NCBI GenBank assembly: GCA_015680685.1
Contig: MNCI01010074.1
Span: forward strand, 856,130 to 907,163
Direction: 5' to 3'
Origin: Gnetum montanum
Lineage: Eukaryota; Streptophyta; Gnetopsida; Gnetales; Gnetaceae
DNA length: 51,034 nucleotides
Numbering within the stretch: the stretch's first letter is position 1; each line of letters opens with the position of its first letter. The notes under the pieces are model-generated. The model made no database searches, had not been told where the DNA came from, and worked only from the letters and a program-made list of their open reading frames with translations. The translations under genes and the position numbers were made by a program. Below are positions 1-11,495 of this stretch, one piece after another.

Positions 1-59
1 TATTAAATGTGGTCGAAAAATGGTCAGCAACCTTTGCTTGGTCATATCCTTAACTAACA

Positions 60-895
60 AGGATTGATCCTAGGATATGCCAGCATTGCATCTACACCGA
101 CCTAGCCCTGAAGCCAAACAGATAGCCACAAAGGCGATTGAACCCCAAACTAAAGCAAATCATCAAGCAAGAAATTGAATGACTCCTTAAGGTGGGGTTC
201 ATTTATCCCATTATGGATAGTGAGTGGGTTAGTCCAATCGTTATTGTGCCTAAGAAAGATGGCAAGTGTTGGGTTTGCATTGATTTTTGGCTACTAAATG
301 TGGCAACATTCAAGGACCACTTTCCATTACCATTTGTTGATTAGGTATTAGACACAATACCTAGGCATTGCTACTGCAATTTTTTGGATGGTTATAGTGG
401 CTATAACCAAATCCAAATCGCACTAAAGGACCAAGCCAAAAAAAAAAAACATTCACAAGTTCCTGGAGGACTTTTGCATATTGCAAGATGCCTTTTGCTT
501 TATATAATATCCTCGCTACCTTTCAATGCCCTGTCCTAAGCATTTTTCAACAACAAATTGGTAGTGATGTGGAAGTCTTCATGGATGACTTCTCCACCTA
601 TGAAGCTACATTTGAGCAAGCCTTGGTCCACCTTGAGTAAGTGTTAAAATAATGTGTTGAAACAAAAATGTGACTCAATTGGAAAAAAAAGTCATTTGAT
701 GGTCCAAGAGGGAATTGTGTTTGGGCACAGAATATCACAAGCAAAAATTAAAGTTGACTCTAAAAAAATAAGGGTTATCCAAGGAATAACCTGCCACTAG
801 AAACTATCAAAGATGTTCAGTCATTCCTTGGACATACTGGCTACTACCGGTGATTCATAGAGAATTTTTTTAAGATTGCAAAATAGTTGGTGGAG
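60..895 (+). pseudogene. Reverse transcriptase domain, element A (degenerate)
   Basis: This would copy the element RNA into DNA. Visible pieces include the segment after PKK (conserved in Ty3/gypsy RT), then FLDGYSGYNQI at about 382-420 and the catalytic motif VFMDDFSTY at about 571-600. FMDD in place of YVDD is usual for Athila elements. After it come the LGH-like and SFLGH-GYYR segments (about 820-850). An A-run near 437-449 shifts the frame, and several TAG/TAA codons break it, so no full-length protein is possible. The catalytic Asp pair itself is preserved. Confidence 0.8.
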
Positions 896-899
896 TTGA

Positions 900-1378
900 C
901 AAAGAAAGATGCTCCATTTGTCTAAATTGTGGAATGTGAATAAGCATTCCAACAGTTGAAAGAGAAACTTGTAGAAACTCCAATCCTACAAGCACTCGAT
1001 TGGTCCAAATTGTTTCATGTTATGACGGATGCATCAAATTACACCTTAGGAGTTGTGCTTATGCAAATGAATGACAAGAAAAATACATATTACATCCACT
1101 GCACTAGCTAAAGCATTGTTGGTGCACAATTGAACTACACCACTACAGAAAAAGAACTGATGGAAATGGTGTTTACTCTAGAGAAGTTCAGACATTATGT
1201 TCTTGGATACAAGGTGTTTGTGCACATGGATCACAGTGCCATCCGCTTCCTAATGAACAAGCCAATGGTAAGCCCCTATGTCATACGATGGCTGGTTATC
1301 TTACATGAATTCAACCTTACGATGGTAGATCAAAAGGGTAATGAGAATGCAGTTGTTGATCACTTGTCTCGGTTATGA
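900..1378 (+). pseudogene. RNase H domain, element A
   Basis: This domain degrades the RNA strand of the RNA/DNA hybrid and directly follows RT. The first acidic residue is in MTDASNY (about 1020-1040), the second in TEKELM (about 1147-1164), the third in the MDHSAI segment (about 1226-1245), and the end is VVDHLSRL (about 1351-1375). The stretch 1130-1378 is open, and the upstream part has at least one stop. All the acidic positions I can identify are kept, unlike in the sister copy F, where the first Asp is Asn. Confidence 0.8.
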
Positions 1379-1399
1379 TGGGATAACAAAGAGGAGGAG

Positions 1400-2745
1400 A
1401 ATCGACTATCTAATATATTTCCTGACGAACTCCTCTTTGCTGGGGCTATAATTGAACAATTGCCCAATGAGCATAAATGGTATGATGACATTCTTACCTA
1501 TCTTCTCACCCAAAAGATAACACAAGGGTTGGACCACCGAAAGAAACAATAGTTTCTTCACAAGGTAAAATGCTTCATGGAGATCAACAGACACCTCCAC
1601 AAGGTGTGCACCAATGACCTAATTCATTGGTGTGTCCTTGATGTTGATCAACTACACATTCTCCAAGATGCTCATGAAGGTCCTTATGGGGGCCACTATG
1701 GTGGGAGATGCATGGCCATTAAAATCTTGATGGTAGGATACTATTGGCCAATAATTTTCAAGGATGCTCATTAATATGTCCACTCTTGTGAATGCTATGA
1801 ACAAGATGGTGGAATGACTGCTTGAATGGAGGGACATCAACAATGTATTCAAACACTGTAATCCTTCGACATTTGGGGCATTGATTTCATGGGTCCCATC
1901 ACACCCATGTCAAATGGAAAGACGTACATCCTAGTTGTTATTGAGTATTGTACAAAATGGGCAGAAGCAACAGTCATCACCAACTGTACATCTTCTATTG
2001 GTACTTGGTTTGTACAATAAAATTTTGTAAATAGGTTGTGCCATGTGCATTAATTTTTGATAATGAAACTCACTTTACAGGCACTACCTTTCAGAAGCTT
2101 ATGCAACGCTTGGGGGTTGAACATAAACTCACAAAACCCTACCACCCTCAAGCTAATGGTCAAGCTTAGGTTACTAATAGGGAAATCACAAGGATTCTAA
2201 CAAGAACTATTAGCAAATATAGCAAAGATTGGAGCACAAAACTCAACGATGTCCTTTGGACCTACCGCTCAACATGGAAACTTCATATAGGCTACTCTCT
2301 CTATGAGCTTGTGTACGGAAAATTACCAACATTTCCTATTTAATTTGAGCTCCGTACACTTTCAACAACCTGTGAACTTGACCTTGACTTGAGTATAGCA
2401 CAAAAAGAAAGATTAATGAATCTCAACTTGCTAGATGAAAGCTAATTGGTAGCCCTATCATCTAATGAGTTGCACAAAGCATACAACAAAAAGTGCCATG
2501 ACCTTAAAATCAAAAAAGTCAAACTTCAATCAGGAGACAAGGTTCTCTACTAGAACACTACACATGTATGTCAACAAACTAAGTTCCAAATGTTGTGGGA
2601 AGGAGCTTATATAATTTATGAAACTTTTCCTTCTGGGGCCATGATGATCTACAAACTTAAGAGCCCATACAAGAAATAGTTGGTCAACATACAACAAGTC
2701 AAACCTTTCCACAAGCATAAGCTAGCTAATACAAAACATGCTTCA
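1400..2745 (+). pseudogene. Integrase, element A (degenerate)
   Basis: This would insert the cDNA into chromosomal DNA. The N-terminal zinc-binding region is seen as AHEGPYGGH at about 1669-1695, followed by GYYWP and a CECYEQ remnant of the C-x2-C pair (about 1791). The core starts with GIDFMGPI (about 1878-1901, first catalytic Asp). The second Asp is in FDNETHF (about 2056-2076, another frame). The expected Glu in the NGQA.VTN motif at about 2155-2180 is a TAG stop. A GPY/F-like tail (LWEGAYIIYE, about 2592-2625) follows. The domain is dead through stops and shifts. Confidence 0.8.
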
Positions 2746-4301
2746 TCGTATGGACAACCACGCTCAATATTTTTGATCTCCTCCTTTCAACTTAGTCATG
2801 GGGGAGATGGCCATCTATGCTAACTATATAAGCAGCTCCTTAAGCTTTCATTCTTTTGATTTTACACATGTTTGTTTTACACATTCTTTATTTTACATCT
2901 TCTTGTTTTCATGTTCTTAATCTTTTCTTATTGTTGTTTTACAACATCATTAGTACATTTGCCATTTCTTGAATATTTTACACTTTATTTTATATTTTCT
3001 TTTATTTTGGTGTGATTTTCTAACTTTTCTGTTAATAAGTGTCAAGAACAATGGTAATTGATTGCTTGATGATGGTATATACTATTTTGTTATTTAATTT
3101 CTTGGTGTCTGGATTTTAGCTTTGAATTTTGTTACTAATAATGGGTACATGGTCTCTTTTTCCTAAAATAGGCTGTGAGTCCACAACATCCATTCATCTA
3201 CAAACTCTATGATTTTCCTTATTATGGAAATATGCAGTTCCTTTTTCATTAACAAAACTATAACAAATTTGTGACTTTGGTAGTTTTCGGAATTGGAAAG
3301 GATTCAAAGGTTTGAACAAGGTGTGACTTCAAAGGGATTTAGTATTCTTTGTGCCTTTTTGCTTACTTGGGTGCATGTGTGTTTTCATGGATTTCTTACT
3401 ATTCTATGTCGACCAATAAAAGGAAGTTGAATAAGTCTTTGCATGGTGTGGTTCTCATAAACAAAATGATGGGAATTCAAAGCACACCCCTTAGACAAAA
3501 TAAACAGGCTTTAAGAACTAGTTATGGGACTAGAAAGATATGTTACTCATGCCTAAATGTACCATCTAGCTAAGGCCCTTCCTCACCCCTTGCTTCTCTT
3601 TTCTTCTCTAATAAGGAACAGTGGTTGTTTTATGGAAGTACTCTTATGTCTTGGTGGGGGGAGTGAACTGGTCTTAAAATGATGATGCAAAGTCACTAAA
3701 CGTGGTTGGCTTTGGTTTCAATTAAGGATGGATCTTATCAAGTCATTTAACCGTAAAATTCACAAGGGACTTCATGTAACCTTAATCAAGACCTCCATTC
3801 CACTCTATCTCTCTCATCCATCTATGCTTTTGATGTCTCACCTCACTGTTGGTTTTATGTTCTTGTTCGATGTCTTGGTTTGATGTGTCAAAATTCTTAG
3901 GTAGTTTCTTTTGAGTTTTTGTACTTAACCTTCTATAACCATTAATCATCCATGTAGCCCATGAGCTCCTCAGTTTGAAGTTATGCAAGGGCAATAAAAG
4001 GCCTATGCCTGCTTTGGGCAGGACTCACTTGCATATCTTTTGGTTGGGTTAGTTAAGTTTTTTATCCTTAGACACTCTTACAGTCAAATCCTTTTGTTTA
4101 CCTCATTAATGATATCCAATTGTGTGCATCTTCACAACATTTTTTAGTGAAACCTTTTATACTTACTATTGTGAATTCTTAAACACTCTTCAAGCATTTC
4201 CTTGCATTTGAAATTTTTAAAATTTAATGGATTGCTTACCTATTCCACCATATTTTTGAGCCTTCCCACTAACACTATTATCGAAATTCATCCATCACAA
4301 T
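2746..4301 (+). other. 3' non-coding region of element A, first part
   Basis: After integrase comes a block (about 2780-2825) containing GGGGGAGATGGCC, also found at 46130-46180 and 37260-37290, so it is a family feature. A T-rich stretch follows, and then a block (about 3050-3500) matching 46430-46860. From about 3560 to 4301 I see no coding signal. Short open stretches here show no family resemblance. The block ends at the target site where element B inserted (ACAAT at 4297-4301). Confidence 0.65.
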
Positions 4302-5163
4302 TTATGAGTGGCAAGGTACCCCTACACTCAACCATACGAATAGGAGTGTTTCGTGCATGATCCGGTCGAACTCCATAGACGAGCTAGTTGTGGGATCTAG
4401 ATAATTACTCGTTGATTGCAGTTCATTGTCTTCCCACCTAGACTAGTATTTGCTTTGTCACGTATGGTTTAGTCCAGAGTGAGGTGTATGATGTGTTCCT
4501 AAACTAATGCTACTCCTAGAGGCGATGGAAAATAATCTTAGCTAAGCTAGGAGGGAAAGGGGGAGAGAGTTAAACTAAGAGGAGATAGGGAGAGAGAGTC
4601 TAAACTAGCCTAAGTGCAATGAGCATCCATTCCTTAATCATCCGTACACATCTTAGGCCTCCTGCATGACTACCATTGGGATTACCAAGCGCATGGCCTG
4701 AGTATGCTACTAGGATACCAAGCAGTCACACGTAGATGCTTGTGATTAAGTCGTACTCATTTCATGTTTAATAACAATTAAAATTAAGTAATTAAATTAA
4801 GTGAATGCTACAATGATAAAGTAATCTCGATCTTTATTTCTGGTCATGTGCGTGTCCAAGTACGCCACACTTGAATAAAGGATGCCATACAATTACAATC
4901 ATCACACTGCGGGCATGCACTGGGAGAAAGGGTTGAGAGAGAAAAAGAAATAAACTAACTTCTAAAACTAACTGAAAAGCTAACTAATTCAAAACTTAAA
5001 GACTAACTCCTCTTGTGCACCTACATGTGTATTTATAAGCTTACACAGGAGTCACGATATCGTGTATTTGATATTGTTATTTGGGCTATGATATCACGTA
5101 CCCGATATCATGGATTCGATATTAAGGGTTTGATATTGCAGCTTGATGAATCCCGATTCTTCA
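4302..5163 (-). repeat. 3' LTR of element B
   Basis: Read on the minus strand it begins TGAAGAATCGGG and ends CCACTCATAA, a decayed form of the TGATGA...TCATCA ends of the family. TATA box: TATTTATA on the + strand at 5030-5037. It is preceded (higher coordinates) by a purine-rich PPT, as expected for a 3' LTR. Its length matches the LTR at 30474-31335. Confidence 0.85.
5030..5150 (-). promoter_or_regulatory. U3 palindrome array and TATA box, B 3' LTR
   Basis: TATA box at 5030-5037. Immediately upstream on the minus strand are five to six GATATC/GATATT cores in spaced palindromic settings (5052-5145), such as CACGATATCGTG and CCCGATATC. The same design recurs in nearly every LTR here. Confidence 0.65.
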
Positions 5164-5355
5164 TACCCCAATGACTGAATGAAAACTCATCCTCAAGTCA
5201 AAATGAGAACAAGCCCCATTGCTTACACAGTGGATAGGTATGGGGTTATTGACTGACGAGGAATTTATTCATGCCGCAATGGAGAACTTAATAGAACAAA
5301 ATTGGGACACAACACAAGAAATGCAAAATCATAAAATTACAAAACTTTGTGAAAC
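5164..5355 (-). other. Terminal non-coding region and polypurine tract of element B
   Basis: The minus strand reads a G-rich tract (TTGGGGTA, at 5164-5172) against the LTR. This is the polypurine tract that primes second-strand synthesis. Upstream text matches the equivalent place in C (6294-6370), A (31720-31790) and E (38370-38432), including the words for AACTCGAGGATGA and ATTCAGTCATGGG. No coding sequence is seen here. Confidence 0.7.
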
Positions 5356-5410
5356 TCATGTGGTTCCAGGTGGTGGTGGCTCCTCCATGGGTTGCTTCCC
5401 CTTATCTTGT
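5356..5410 (-). pseudogene. Gene X, C-terminal piece with stop codon
   Basis: This is the last 18 or so codons of the unrecognised gene X. They start right at the left edge of element C. When C and one copy of its CTTRT target duplication are ignored, the frame coming from 11496-12477 runs on here as DKGKQPMEEPPPPG and ends at TGA (5356-5358). The proline-rich, charged tail is the kind of end expected of a real protein. On its own the piece would not be recognisable. Confidence 0.6.
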
Positions 5411-6293
5411 TGATGAGTGGCGAGGTACCCCTACACTCAACCATATGAATACAAACATTTTCATGTGCAATCCGGTCGAACTCTGCAGATGGACTAGTTG
5501 TGGCACCTAGACAGTTATCCTTAGGTCGCAGTTCATTGTCTTCCCACCTAGACTAGTATTAGCTTTATCACGTATGGTTTAGTCTAGAGTGAGGTGTATG
5601 ATGTGGTTCCTAATCTAATGCTACTCCTGAAGGTAATGGAAATAAGATTAACTAAGTTAGGAGGAAAAGGGTAAGAGAATCTAACTAGCCTAAGTGTGAT
5701 GAGCATCCGTCCTTAATCATCTGTACACATCTTGAACTTCATGCACGACTGCCACTAGGATCACCAAGCATAGATCCTAGGTACACTACTGGGTTACCAA
5801 GTAGTCACACTTAAATGCTCGTGATTAAATCGTACTCATTTTGCATTACGAGGAGATAAGGGTGAAGAGAGATTAATCAGCTAGGAAAGTAATTAAACAT
5901 TCAACAGTAATTAAATCCTATTTAGCTTAGTCCACATGCTGCAAGGTTTATCAGAAAGTTCATCTTTATTGCCGCACACAAACATGTGCTTAGGTACAAT
6001 TCGCTCGAATAGAGATCTGTTCACTTTGAGACTCCTACTGCAGGCACATGGAAATTATTCTATCTCTGGAGAGGAAAAACTGCCAAAGCTTCACTAAGGA
6101 ACTAAACTAGATGGAGAAATAAGGGAGAGCCGCCTCTTATATATAGAATTGGCGACGGGCTACGATATTGCGTACGCAATATTGCAGGGAAAGACGTGAT
6201 ATGACGTACACGATATCGCGGTGGACGTGATATCATGTACACGATATTGTGGCAGATGCAATATCGTGGCCCATGCAATATCGCATCCCATTA
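5411..6293 (-). repeat. 3' LTR of element C
   Basis: An 883-bp LTR. The minus strand begins TAATGGGATGCG (TGATGGG in relatives) and ends CCACTCATCA. A PPT with GGGGGTA abuts it at 6294-6300. TATA box on the + strand at 6138-6145. It pairs with 10731-11495, which begins TGATTGGACGCG on the minus strand. Confidence 0.85.
6138..6293 (-). promoter_or_regulatory. U3 palindrome array and TATA box, C 3' LTR
   Basis: About nine ATATC/ATATT cores in CpG-containing palindromes (for example GCAATATTGCGTACGCAAT) fill the first 130 bp of U3 on the minus strand, ending just upstream of a TATATATA box at 6138-6145. Module order differs from the partner LTR. Confidence 0.65.
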
Positions 6294-8194
6294 TACCCCC
6301 ATGACTGAATAAAAAATCATCCTCGAGTTCCTTACAAAATATTGGGAAGGTATGGGATTATTGACTCAAATGGAACTAATGGTGAATGGGACAGCATGTG
6401 AACGGATCATCATTACAAGACAAGACACAACTAGTGTTCACGACAACAAGAGTGAACACTTTATACATTTGACATCAGGCCTTATTTGGCAGCTGAGAGA
6501 GAAGAGAGAAGAGAGAAGAAGTCTACTGTTGCCAATGCCAAGATTGCACCTTTTGTTGTCTATCCGTAAGCACACCATCGATCTTGCTCCTTGCATAGCT
6601 GCTTCAGCACCGATTCCTTCCAAGTGTTCCCTCTAGATCCAATCCGTTGATGTATGATTGCCATCTGCACACATAACACAGTATTTATATTAGCAAGGGT
6701 AAACAAATCACAATGAAATTAATACCTTGCTTCAGTGTAAGGTCCATTGGCTGAGTTGTGATATGGTTGATACAGATCTGGAGATATAATATTGGTGACT
6801 ACCGAAGTTGTAGGTGTTAGGAGAAAATCGAAAAAATTGGACCAGGACCCCCATGACTAAGAGCGAACCTCCGGTAGCGATAGAATGGAAAAAGAAAAGA
6901 TAAGGAATAAGAAAGACAAATAAAAAGAGACACGTTGAGAAAATGGATGTCAAAGATGGAGATGAACAAATAAATGTTGATTGCAAAAAATGTTTAAAGG
7001 AAAGAAATTAACGAATGCACCAAATAGGAATGTCAGTGGGTCCTCCCCAAAGTAGGCTCATGCCCTTAATGCCCTAACAAACCCACATTCAAAGAGTCCA
7101 TAGGCTCTGGGAATGTCATTTGGAACAAGAGTTAAAGTCTTAACCACAAGAATTTACCACAAAGAAACAATGCATCAAAAAAAATATGAACTACCGATAC
7201 AACCGGCAATGAGGTGAAAAATGGAGAAGAATGATGGGAAAGAAGAGAATGGAATGGAATCCCAAGAACAAGGTGGTGTACAGCCCCTTGTGTATTTCAT
7301 GGTTAATGTGACTTAGGAAATCTCATTCCAAATCTAGCCTCAAATAAACCACATCCAATGACTTTGCATTAAAACATTTGGCCAATCATCCACTTGAAGT
7401 AACAAGAATGTCTCCACCAAAGAGTCACCACCATTCCAATGAAATGAAGGAGGGGAGAATAGGAAGCGAGAAGGGCTTTAGTTAGAGGGAACATGTTTAT
7501 TTTAGTTCCATAACCAGTGCTTGTAGCCCAGATGATTATTTGATCTAAGGGGTGTGCTTTGAAACTTCACTATTTTTTTTTCTTTTCTTCTTCTTCTTTT
7601 TTTCTCTTTTTTTTTATGTTTTATATCTTTATACATGAGAACCACACCATGCAAAGACTTTGTTATTTTTATTAGCTCGGCTTCTCAATAATGGAGAAGT
7701 GTCAGAATGGGATGGAAGACTCAAGAAGAAAACATCCAAGCACCCAAGAGAATGGCCAGCATAAGTGCATCAAATCCCCTTGAAGTCACACCCTTTTCAA
7801 TCCTTGAGTCCTTCTTTAGTTTGAGAAATACCCAGTCACTGGTTCATTGATAGTTCTTATTATTGAGAAAGGAACTGTACAGTTCCAAGCCAAGAGAGAC
7901 CATAGAATTTTATGGTTGTATGGATGAAGTGGACTCATTGCCTGCTATATCAAAAGAACCATACCTTAGTATCAACATCATAACTTAAAGGTAAAAACCA
8001 CATTAGCAATCAATGGAATATAGTTCATACCATCTGCGGAGCACTTATTAAGTGACGAACTTAACGAAACAAAATAAATAAACACACAAAGAAATGAAAG
8101 AGTATAACGATGTTGCAAAACAAAAACTTAAAAGACAAAAAAAATAAAACAATAAATTAAAAGGTGAAAACCTGGAAAATAAAAAGTTGAAAAA
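6294..8194 (-). other. 3' non-coding region of element C
   Basis: About 1.9 kb without convincing coding potential. On the minus strand it matches the 3' region of E (37430-38432) block by block. Shared features include the pyrimidine microsatellite (6495-6525 against 38190-38232), the block containing GGGTCCTCCCC (7036-7047 on +) and the terminal PPT (GGGGGTA, 6294-6300). The 7560-7615 stretch is a poly-T/TTC low-complexity run. Confidence 0.7.
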
Positions 8195-10649
8195 TTAAAG
8201 AATCTGAAAAATATTTATTAATTCTGTGTTGTTAGAATGGAGGATACCCCCCATACCAAAATGGTTGAGCATGACTAGAATCAATAAATGGAAGATTAGG
8301 ATCCTTGCGTATTGGAAATATTGGTACCTAGTCATGCTGACCCCATTGGGGTTCACATACTTGATTATAGTAACTATAGTGGGGCAAGTTATAAGATGTA
8401 GTTTCTGGATAACGAGTTGACCCACTATGATAATTGTGACTATTAGATGGTATGCAAGGATCAGGATGTCGCCCTCCATGGCTATATTCATTGGGCTGTA
8501 TGGTTGTTGGAGTGTTAAGTGGTGGCCTTGATGAGGTAAAATGAGGCATTGGGTTTGAAGAGGAAGATGCACCACAGTGTTGGGTTTGTGCTAAGTTGGC
8601 GGATGCAGTGGTTCTTGAACTGTGGTGTCCCTTTCAATGGTCATGTCTAAAGAAGGGACACTTTCGATGTTGTGAAGGACCTCCACTACTATTGGCAGTA
8701 GCAGCATAAGTAACGTTTGCGGGTTGGTGCTATGGTGCAAAAACTTCAGGAACAGTTGGTGGCGATGTAGAAGGAGGGAAAGGATGAGAATGTTAAAAAT
8801 TAGGAGAAGTGTGAGGTACAAAAGACGGTGGTTGTGTTGAGGACATGGGATGATAGTATTAAGGAGAATGATAATGCGGCTGTGATGTAGGAGGGGGTGA
8901 AGTATGAGAATATTGAGGTTGAGGGTAAGTGTGATATGTGTAAGGCACATGAGGTGGTGATCTTGCTAGAGAGGACATGGGTGGATAGTACTCGGGAGAA
9001 TGATAACGATGAGGTGAGGTAGAGGATGATGAGCTTGATGGAGAAACAAGGTGTTGAACATAATAATAAGTGTTTGGCATTGGGACATATGAAGGGTATG
9101 GTCCAGCTGGCGGTGGCCTCCCCCATGACTGAGGTTTTTGCCATTGTGGTTGAACCGGATATTTCTGTACGAAATCTAGATGTAACATTCCTCTCCAATG
9201 CTTATGTAAATGTGACAAGATTGGGCATTGGCCCTTAGGGTGATCGTACAGATAGACGTTACATTGATATGTGAAATTGACAGTTGAGCTATTATTCTTA
9301 TGATCTTCTACCCTTTGTTTGGATTGTTGCGTGGTGTCCTGTCCTGTTTCTTGGTTTGGCATAACTCTTCCTCTAATGATGTTGGCATGTTATCCACATC
9401 TTTCATGTACCTAGTCCACCATCCTATTGACCTTTGTCTTAAATTCATCTAATGATTATAGGATGAGCAAAGATGATTCCACCTCCTTGAAGTGAGTGGA
9501 TTTCTCCTCTTTATGATTATGGACCCTTGTTAAGTTGAGATTTTGGTCTTGTTGAGAACTTTCAACATTCTCCCATTTGGCTAGTTCTCCTTCTTCTTTT
9601 GCTACCCGCTTAATAAGCTCTTGTAATTGATGTGTTCGTAGTTCATATAGTTGACCTTGGGCATACATTCCTAAGGTCTCTCTTGTTTCATTACGTAGCC
9701 CATCAATGATATGATTCATTAGCCTTTCTTCGGAGAACTCATGGCCTGGACAGTTGTTTAACAGTGTGTAATATCTTTCTAAGGCCATTTCCAAGGGTTC
9801 ATGTTATGCTTGTTTCCACCCTTGGATTTGTTTCCTCAAGGTTGACACTCTTATGTAGGTTTGATATCTTTCATTAAAAGCTTCTACCATTGTTGGCCAA
9901 CATCGTATTGAATTTGGTTTTAATGATCTATACCATACTTTTGCTTGGCCAACGAGTGTCATAGGGAAGAGCTTAAGTTCTTGCCAACTATTATCAATGT
10001 TGTTCCATGTGTAGGCATTGTAGAAGGCTTGTAGATGATGTTGCGAATCTGAATCATAGCCTCCTAGACACTTGGAAAAGTTGTTTAAATCGAGCCTAGG
10101 TAGACGGCTCTCTTTACGATGCCTACGTGAGATTCGAATAGCCTCTTGTATTTGCGTTAGGCTCCTAGTGGCTAGCAGGGGTTCATCTTCATCAGGTAAG
10201 TTGTGCATTCATGTGTTGGGACGATGTTGCCTTTGTTTATGTTGGCGTTCTTGATTTCCTTTGTGAGCTCAATTTTTAGTTCTATGCTAATCCCTTGAAA
10301 GATAGTCATTCGTATCACAATCTGACATTGAAGGCGTAGAGGAAGAGAAGAAACTGTAAAACTCGTTATGACTTTTGTAAGCCTTCCAATCATCCCCAAG
10401 AAAATTCTTGTTAATTCTTGAGAAGGTCCTAGGCCTTTCGGGCCTCCTCGTTCTATGGGATGTCTCATCCTTACTAGAGGTGTCAGAGTTGGATGACGAG
10501 AGTCTTTGAGTATCATTGGGGTGTTCATAAACATAAGGAACTCCTGCATAAGGTTGAGTACTTCAATCTTCATTGTCAGCTAATTCATTGGTTCTCCAAT
10601 GAATTTCCTCACTAAGTATGGCATTATCGTGGTCTTGTAGGAAAGCCAT
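8195..10649 (-). pseudogene. gag of element C (degenerate)
   Basis: This is the capsid/nucleocapsid polyprotein that would package element RNA. The start is the ATG at 10647-10649, just left of the N gap. The N-terminus contains EIHWRTNE, which is shared with B. The conserved gag core RLDLNNFSK, LKLFPMTLVGQAKVWYRSL and RKQIQGWKQ lies at about 10100-9810, followed by ERYYTLLNNC and THQLQELIKRVAKEEGEL (to about 9590). A variant zinc knuckle at about 9215-9275 has its second Cys changed to Tyr (CNVY...HPKGQC). The tail (9190-8195) is rich in Pro, Tyr, Ser and His. Several stops and frameshifts break it. No protease follows. Confidence 0.75.
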
Positions 10650-10661
10650 GGTTGTGCAATT

Positions 10662-10730
10662 NNNNNNNNNNNNNNNNNNNNNNNNNNNNNNNNNNNNNNN
10701 NNNNNNNNNNNNNNNNNNNNNNNNNNNNNN
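10662..10730. other. Assembly gap (69 N)
   Basis: A run of N lies between the gag start of element C and its 5' LTR. Comparison with 5411-5530 shows that it replaces the last 120 or so bases of the LTR (U5), the primer-binding site and the leader. The true missing length is probably larger than the N run. Confidence 0.95.
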
Positions 10731-11495
10731 CAGTTTGCTGTCTTCCCACCTGGACTAGTATTAGCTTTGTCATGTATGGTTTAGTCCAGAGTGAGGTGTA
10801 TGATGTGGTTCCTAATCTAATGCTACTCCTGAAGGTAATGGAAATAAGATTAACTAAGCTAGGAGGAAAAGGGTAAGAGAATCTAACTAGCCTAAGTGCG
10901 ATGAGCATCTGTCCTTAATCATCCATACACATCCTAAACTTTGTGCACGGCTGCCACTGGGATCACTAAGCGCAGATCCTAGGTACACTACTGGGTTACC
11001 AAGTAGTCACACTTAAATGCTCGTGATTAAATCGTACTCATTCTGCATTACGAGGAGATAAGGGTGAAGAGAGATTAATCATCTAGGAAAGCTATTAAAC
11101 ATTCAACAATAATTAAATCCTATTTAGCTTAGTCCACATGCTGCAAGGTTTATTAGAAAGTTTGTCTTTATTACTGCACGCAAATGTGTGCTCAAGTACA
11201 ATTCGCTCGAATAGAGATTTGTTCACTTTGAGACTCCTACTACAGGCACATGGAAATTATTCTATCTCTGGAGAGGAAAAACTGCTAGAGCTTCGCTAAG
11301 GAACTAAACTGGATGGAGAAACAAGGGAGAGCCGCCTCTTATTTATAGAACTTGTGGCAGGCTGTGATATCGCGTATGCGATATTGCAGGGAAAGACGCG
11401 ATATCACGTACACGATATTGCAGGGGATGCGATATCGCGGCAGATGCAATATCGCGTACGCGATATCGTGGCCCATGCGATGTCGCGTCCAATCA
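10731..11495 (-). repeat. 5' LTR of element C (U5 end lost in gap)
   Basis: It aligns with 5530-6293 of the 3' LTR. The minus strand begins TGATTGGACGCG at 11495. TATA box TATTTATA at 11340-11347. The CTTAT that follows (11496-11500) is the target duplication. Confidence 0.85.
11340..11495 (-). promoter_or_regulatory. U3 palindrome array and TATA box, C 5' LTR
   Basis: This array of GATATC palindromes contains the perfect 18-nt palindrome ATATCGCGTACGCGATAT at about 11449-11466. It lies directly upstream (minus strand) of the TATA box and would drive transcription of element C. CpG density is much higher than in the surroundings. Confidence 0.68.

Larger units (their letters stand above)
1..4301 (+). 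mobile_element. Athila-like Ty3/gypsy element A, left part (pol and 3' non-coding region)
   Basis: This is a decayed + strand LTR retrotransposon whose gag and 5' LTR lie left of the window. Domains run RT, RNase H, integrase, then a long non-coding 3' region. The order, the FMDD form of the RT motif and the close match to element F (43345-46870) place it in the Athila lineage. The element is interrupted at 4301 by element B and resumes at 31336. In element E the text corresponding to both sides of this junction is contiguous (around 37930-37960), which supports one split element. Many stops and frameshifts show it is dead. Confidence 0.85.
5411..11495 (-). mobile_element. Element C: gag-only (TR-GAG type) Athila-like element
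   Basis: The minus-strand 3' LTR (5411-6293) and the gap-truncated 5' LTR (10731-11495) flank a 4.4-kb interior with gag but no protease, RT or integrase. Target duplication: CTTGT (5406-5410) against CTTAT (11496-11500), one transition apart. Removing C restores the reading frame of gene X, so the boundaries are well supported. It must have been moved by proteins from a full-length relative. Its 3' non-coding region is closely similar to that of element E. Confidence 0.82.

Noticed and set aside
6172-6290. CRISPR-like look of regularly spaced palindromes
   Set aside because: The units vary, spacers are tiny and shared between LTRs, and the setting is a plant LTR promoter.
5414-6290. LTR ends set at TGAGTGG...CCCA
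   Set aside because: With these ends no target duplication fits. Extending to TGATGA...TCATCA gives matching duplications in several elements.
8591-9198. Overlapping minus-strand open stretches rich in His, Leu and Ile
   Set aside because: These are alternative frames of the Pro/Tyr-rich gag tail of element C and show no family likeness.
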